Positions 55,857 to 60,000 of a DNA stretch of 60,000 bases are shown in pieces (positions within the stretch are counted from its first letter, which is position 1; the number at the start of each line of letters is the position of its first letter). Source of the DNA: Bolinopsis microptera (Eukaryota; Ctenophora; Tentaculata; Lobata; Bolinopsidae); assembly GCF_026151205.1 (NCBI RefSeq), contig NC_087076.1:20642828-20702827 (forward strand), written 5' to 3'. Under the pieces are notes generated by a model. It saw only the letters and a list, made by a program, of their open reading frames with translations. It had not been told where the DNA came from and made no database searches. The position numbers were made by a program, and so were the translations under genes.

Positions 55857-58800
55857 ATGGAGAGCCAGGCTGACCACCATCTGGACGCAGACGCGAGTAT
55901 GGGCCGAGTCTCCGCCCGAGCCGTCCTCACTTCTATACGCACTACTCAACCACCCTCCAGCTCCAGAGTACTGCCCCACGCTTTCCCCAACTCTTCAGAC
56001 TCCACCATCACCACTCCCAGCCTCTCCCAAACCAGCTCCCCCAATAATTTCAGAACGGCCCCCAGCAGCCCGCCTAAAGTCGACACTATACCAGATTCAC
56101 CCCGCGTATTACCGCTTCCTCCCGCGAGGAAAAAACATCTAGAAGAAACTTCTGGAATATCGGATGATCGGACTGCTACGGCTCTGTCAAGTGATGACGG
56201 TGAGCCTCTCAGAGGGAACAAAACTCCGGATAGTTATCTAGGTGACCCACCCTCGTTCTCTTCGTTAAACATTTCAGAAAACAAGAATAGTTCCCCACCT
56301 TTTTCTGCGTTATCCTTGAAAATCTGCATGGATAAAAACCATCCACTCGAATCAAACACTCTCCCTGATAATAATGATCTTGGTCATAAGAAAGTGGAGA
56401 GGACTCGCCACAAGGTGCCCCAATATCAGGACTATGATGATGTGACAGAAATAGTCAAACCCGATATCAAACTAGTATCGCCAAGCCCTACTGACGAAAC
56501 GCCCCAGGATCAAGAAATCAATCTGAAGGGTAAACGTGAAGACAAAATCCCGTTAACCAAAATCAGCAGTTCAATCCGATCTTCAATAAAATCGAAGCTA
56601 AGTGGAGAAAAACAAGCAGAAGGCGGTGCAGATGGGCCGGAAAAAGAGGGGATAAAACGTAAGCTAAGCGGTAAACCGAGCAGTAGACTGAGTGTAGAGC
56701 ACCAACTACTGGGGGTCAGCAGTTCCACCATCAGCAACTGTACTGATCCCAACGAGAACGATTGTATCACTGTTAACGAGGCTATCCAGAAGGCAGGTTT
56801 GGGCAGGTACCATGCTCTGCCCTTTCTTGCTGCTGCTATGATTATTGTCCTCAAGTGCTTTTTGGACGGTGTCCCTGACAACTTCGTGTCCATGTTTCAG
56901 TGTGTGTGAGTACTTTTTTACTTCTTATCTTTTACTTTTTGTTTTCCAGCCCACTATAGCATTAGCACTTCTATGATTGCAGAATGCATGGTTAAGAGTG
57001 TTAGAGGATTGCAACGTACTGTTTAAGATTATAAACATTTCAATCATATTATGCACATTGTAACATTATGTTTGATTTTCTATCTATATTGTTACCATAT
57101 TATATAACTCTAGGGGTTTGACTTTTTTCTGTCCCAGGTTTGAAATGGATACCCAGTTACTAGTCCTGCTAGGATTCATCGGATCCGTGTTAGGAGCTCC
57201 GATAGGTGGTAAGTCGGATTTTAAAATAGAAGCTCTTTCTGAAACCCTGGGTGTGCTTCAATCATTCGAAATAAAGTGCTAGTTATATCCTAGTTTCGAA
57301 TATATGTTTCCAAACTAATGGACGAAACAATCATGTTTAATAAATAAAAGGTTTCATGGAATCTAATTTCAAGCACCCAAACTTTTCAAATAAGCGGTAC
57401 CTTACATTTTTCCAAATATTCGACATTACATTCAACAAATTAAGCGACAATTCTTTTCTCTCCAGGAGCCCTAGCGGACAGATTTGGTCGACGTCTTATC
57501 ATAGGATTGGGACTGATAGCCCTTGTTATTAGCTCAGCTGTGATAACCGGAGCTCCTAACGAGGCCGTCCTCACCACCTTCTACGTCATCTTCTCCATGC
57601 TCATCAGTGCTATTCATCCTGTAAGTCACGGGTATTTTAACTGTTCTAATGTCTACTTAGTCTGTAGCATATAGTGACGTCAGTAATGTCAAACCCATCT
57701 AATTGAGCACTAACTTATATTTTACTCCACGTTATTAATGACTGATATAACTTTATTGTACCCTGCAGATAATGCTGGTGTACGTGATGGAGCTGTCTCC
57801 CACCAAGACACGGTACATTACTCTGACACTGTGTTTTGTCTGCTACTCCGCCGTCTCCTTCATCACCCCTCTCGTTATCATGCCTCTCTACACTCAGTCC
57901 AAGGTTAGCTTTTAGATCAGTTCCGGGGAAAATATGATCCGAAAAACAGATGGTTCGAAAAACAGATTTATAAGGTTTATTGAATTAACTGGGAAAGCAG
58001 AAATAGGTAATATATGTATATATAATGGTGCAAGGTAGTTCAACTTAGCTCAGACACGTGATATACAACTTTAAAATAATCCATAATTGTGAAAATAACA
58101 CTCAATAAAACATAAAGCTAAGATAATCAATCTCACTAGGACGAGGATTTCAAGGGTGGTGATAACTGGAGGATATCGTGGGGTGTGCTGATGGTGCCGA
58201 TAATTGGTTGTATTGTCTTATTGTTCTTCTCGCCTGAGTCTCCTCGATACAACGCTGCTAAAGGTTTGCTTTTCTTTAATATTAACTTATTTTCCTTTAT
58301 AAAGAATAAGAAATAGTTGGCAGTTTAATTGCTGTTGTATAATCTGTACAGTTCAATTTGTTATCACTTATCACAAGTCACCACCTAGCTTTTTTTTCGA
58401 AACTCGCTGCTTCTCCTGTTGCATTATTTTTCACTCTGAATACTTTACTGAACTAGTTATGTAACTTAATAAATCTGACAAGTGAGTTATAACTGGGGTG
58501 TTCAAGTAAGATACCATATAGTTGATTTAATATCTAATTCAACACATGGAAACCTCACGTGCGTTTCTATTTATTAATAGCGTCAAATATGATTACTAAG
58601 ATATCGACGACTCGCTGACACGTGACCTTACTCCTAACACCTTTACAGCTTTACTCCTAACTTATTTACTCCTGACTTATTTACTTCTAACACCCCAACA
58701 AACAGGAAAATCAAAAGAAGCTCAAACGACCGTGTTCCAGATGCTGAAAACCAACCTCGGAGACAAGTTGAGGCTATCTCTTTCAACTCTGGAGCTCTCC

Positions 58801-59685
58801 TCTAACTCTGATCCAACTATTGCCGGGATCAGTCTAGCTAAACTCTTTTATCGGCCAATTCAAGGGTAATTAACAATTGGATTGACACGATTAGATGAAC
58901 TGCGATCAACTTTGGAATCAGATAAACTGATTTCCGCTAATACCACTTATCCTACATACATTAAATTGCTGGTTCATTTGGTATCCAGAAATGCTTTAAT
59001 TGCACACAAAACCAAGTCTACTACACCCTGCTACTGGAGTCTAGCCACTAGTTAAATACCTCAGTGTACAGTGCTAAACCCTGCATTTTGATTTGATTAG
59101 GAGCTAATAACCATGGGTTTGTTATTTGTTAGGATCACGTGTTATATTTGAGGACATATAAAAGTGCCTAATTCCTGAAATTTGCAGCACCACGATCCTG
59201 TTGACAGCATTCCTTTTTGTATGTAACGTGCAGTACTTTGCGTCTCATGTCCTCACAGAGGAGATGCTCACTAATCGGTGCAGCTGTGGGGTCGACATCA
59301 CCTCTAAAGGTCAAATCACGAAACTTTCAACAGGATTATTATCATATTTTATGTGCATAATTACCTTTTATTATCAATTTAAACACAATTCGGGACAGCC
59401 TGTTTCTACAGTAGTTTCCCAAACCCAACTAAATCTATCCCCAACTAGACGGCTTCCTGTAAACCTTACAACCCACAGAAGCACCGTGGGCAGAGAACCA
59501 GTGGTGCGACAGCGACACCGTGCAGTGTAACCCTGACGACGATAAGGACCGGACTTGCTGCTACAAGAATATGTGCCAAAGTATCGAGGACATGACGGAG
59601 GATTACGACATTACGGAGTGCCCGAAAAACAGCACGTATCCGTGTAGGAGCGTCCACCACACCCAGTACAGTTCAGGAGGCGACG
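55857..59685 (+). CDS. MFS transporter, SV2/SVOP or sugar-porter type (spliced, 3' end outside window)
   Basis: Eight exons join in phase with GT-AG introns: 55857-56905, 57138-57208, 57466-57620, 57769-57903, 58140-58263, 58706-58865, 59188-59309, 59479-59685, giving 674 codons so far. Residues 1-310 are a Ser/Pro/Lys-rich, probably cytoplasmic tail; GLGRYHALPF leads into TM1 (about 321-339); ADRFGRR (377-383) is the MFS loop 2-3 motif; VMELSPTKTR (431-440) fits the loop 4-5 motif; PESPR (502-506) after TM6 is a sugar-porter/SV2 signature. TM7 (TTILLTAFLFVCNVQYF) is followed by a Cys-rich loop of about 100 residues (nine Cys, one NST sequon), reminiscent of the large luminal loop between TM7 and TM8 of SV2. 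The start ATG has A at -3 and G at +4. TM8-12 must lie beyond 60000. The substrate cannot be told. The 310-residue tail is long for a sugar porter. Confidence 0.88.
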
Positions 59686-60000
59686 GTTAGTTTGAATTTT
59701 ATATACATGTTTAATAATTCATTTCTTTTTGGTAGCTTTTTTTTTCATGCACCAATTCTTTGACACATTAGCAAAATAGGATGTTGAAAAGGTCGACAGG
59801 ATTGTTGTGCTAATTATTATCAAATAATTTATTTTTAAAAATACAACATTACAAACTGCGTCTTACAATTTTTAAAAGCTTAGAAAATTGAAAAGACTAT
59901 TCAACTCCGGGCTGTGGGAGAGGCGCACTTTATAAATTAGGAATACCAGCTTCTAAACTCTGGAGCCAGACACACACGTGTTTATGCAGACAGTCCCCGT
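59686..60000 (+). other. Intron 8 of the MFS gene
   Basis: The donor GTTAGT at 59686 opens an intron (phase 1) with no certain acceptor before the window ends. It has T and A runs and no other feature. Confidence 0.6.

Overview
This window is nuclear DNA from an animal, most likely a marine invertebrate. The sequence is AT-rich, with spliced genes, GT-AG introns, long gene-poor stretches, many tandem repeats and decayed transposable elements. The transposons (a pogo-like DDE element with TA target sites, a LINE tail with RNase H, hAT-like MITEs) and a Ly6/uPAR protein fit a cnidarian, sponge or similar invertebrate, but nothing here fixes the phylum. There is no operon, CRISPR array, rRNA or recognisable tRNA.

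Layout. Positions 1-1637 (minus) hold a 545-codon stop-free frame that runs off the left edge. It has a coiled coil, a Cys/His segment and a decayed SGNH-esterase-like segment, and is probably ORF1 of a LINE or a gene derived from one. Positions 1.7-7 kb hold repeat families; one duplicated repeat is split by a 683-bp insertion carrying a broken retroelement coding fragment. A complete single-exon Ly6/uPAR-type gene lies at 7076-7525. Positions 8-10.2 kb hold a MITE, a near-perfect hairpin and an inverted-repeat element. Positions 10.5-24.0 kb are one minisatellite of 34-bp units (about 400 copies), clean in some blocks and heavily indel-ridden in others.

Positions 24.5-38 kb are mostly non-coding, with tandem repeats of 33, 46, 48 and 6 bp, two more members of the MITE family, CCAAT/CACGTG promoter-like clusters, and a few candidate exons. 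The best of these is a minus-strand terminal exon at 26492-26773. At 39.5-40.8 kb is a 5'-truncated LINE (RNase H plus CCHC tail), which abuts a 49-bp minisatellite that carries its own 287-bp insertion. At 43.5-44.7 kb is a complete but dead pogo-like DNA transposon with perfect 38-bp terminal inverted repeats. A second copy at 46.5 kb has lost its right end at the border of a 505-bp GGGGA array. Positions 48-55 kb hold hairpins and small repeats.

The clearest gene is at the right end: a plus-strand major facilitator superfamily transporter (SV2/SVOP or sugar-porter type). Eight phase-consistent exons can be traced from 55857 to 59685, and the gene continues past the window. Its upstream region, with CACGTG and CCAAT boxes, is shared head-to-head with a small minus-strand gene candidate at 54986-55168.

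No coordinated new multi-gene system is visible. The most notable items are the hidden 545-codon frame, the two-variant giant minisatellite, the nested insertions with recoverable target sites, and the hairpins.
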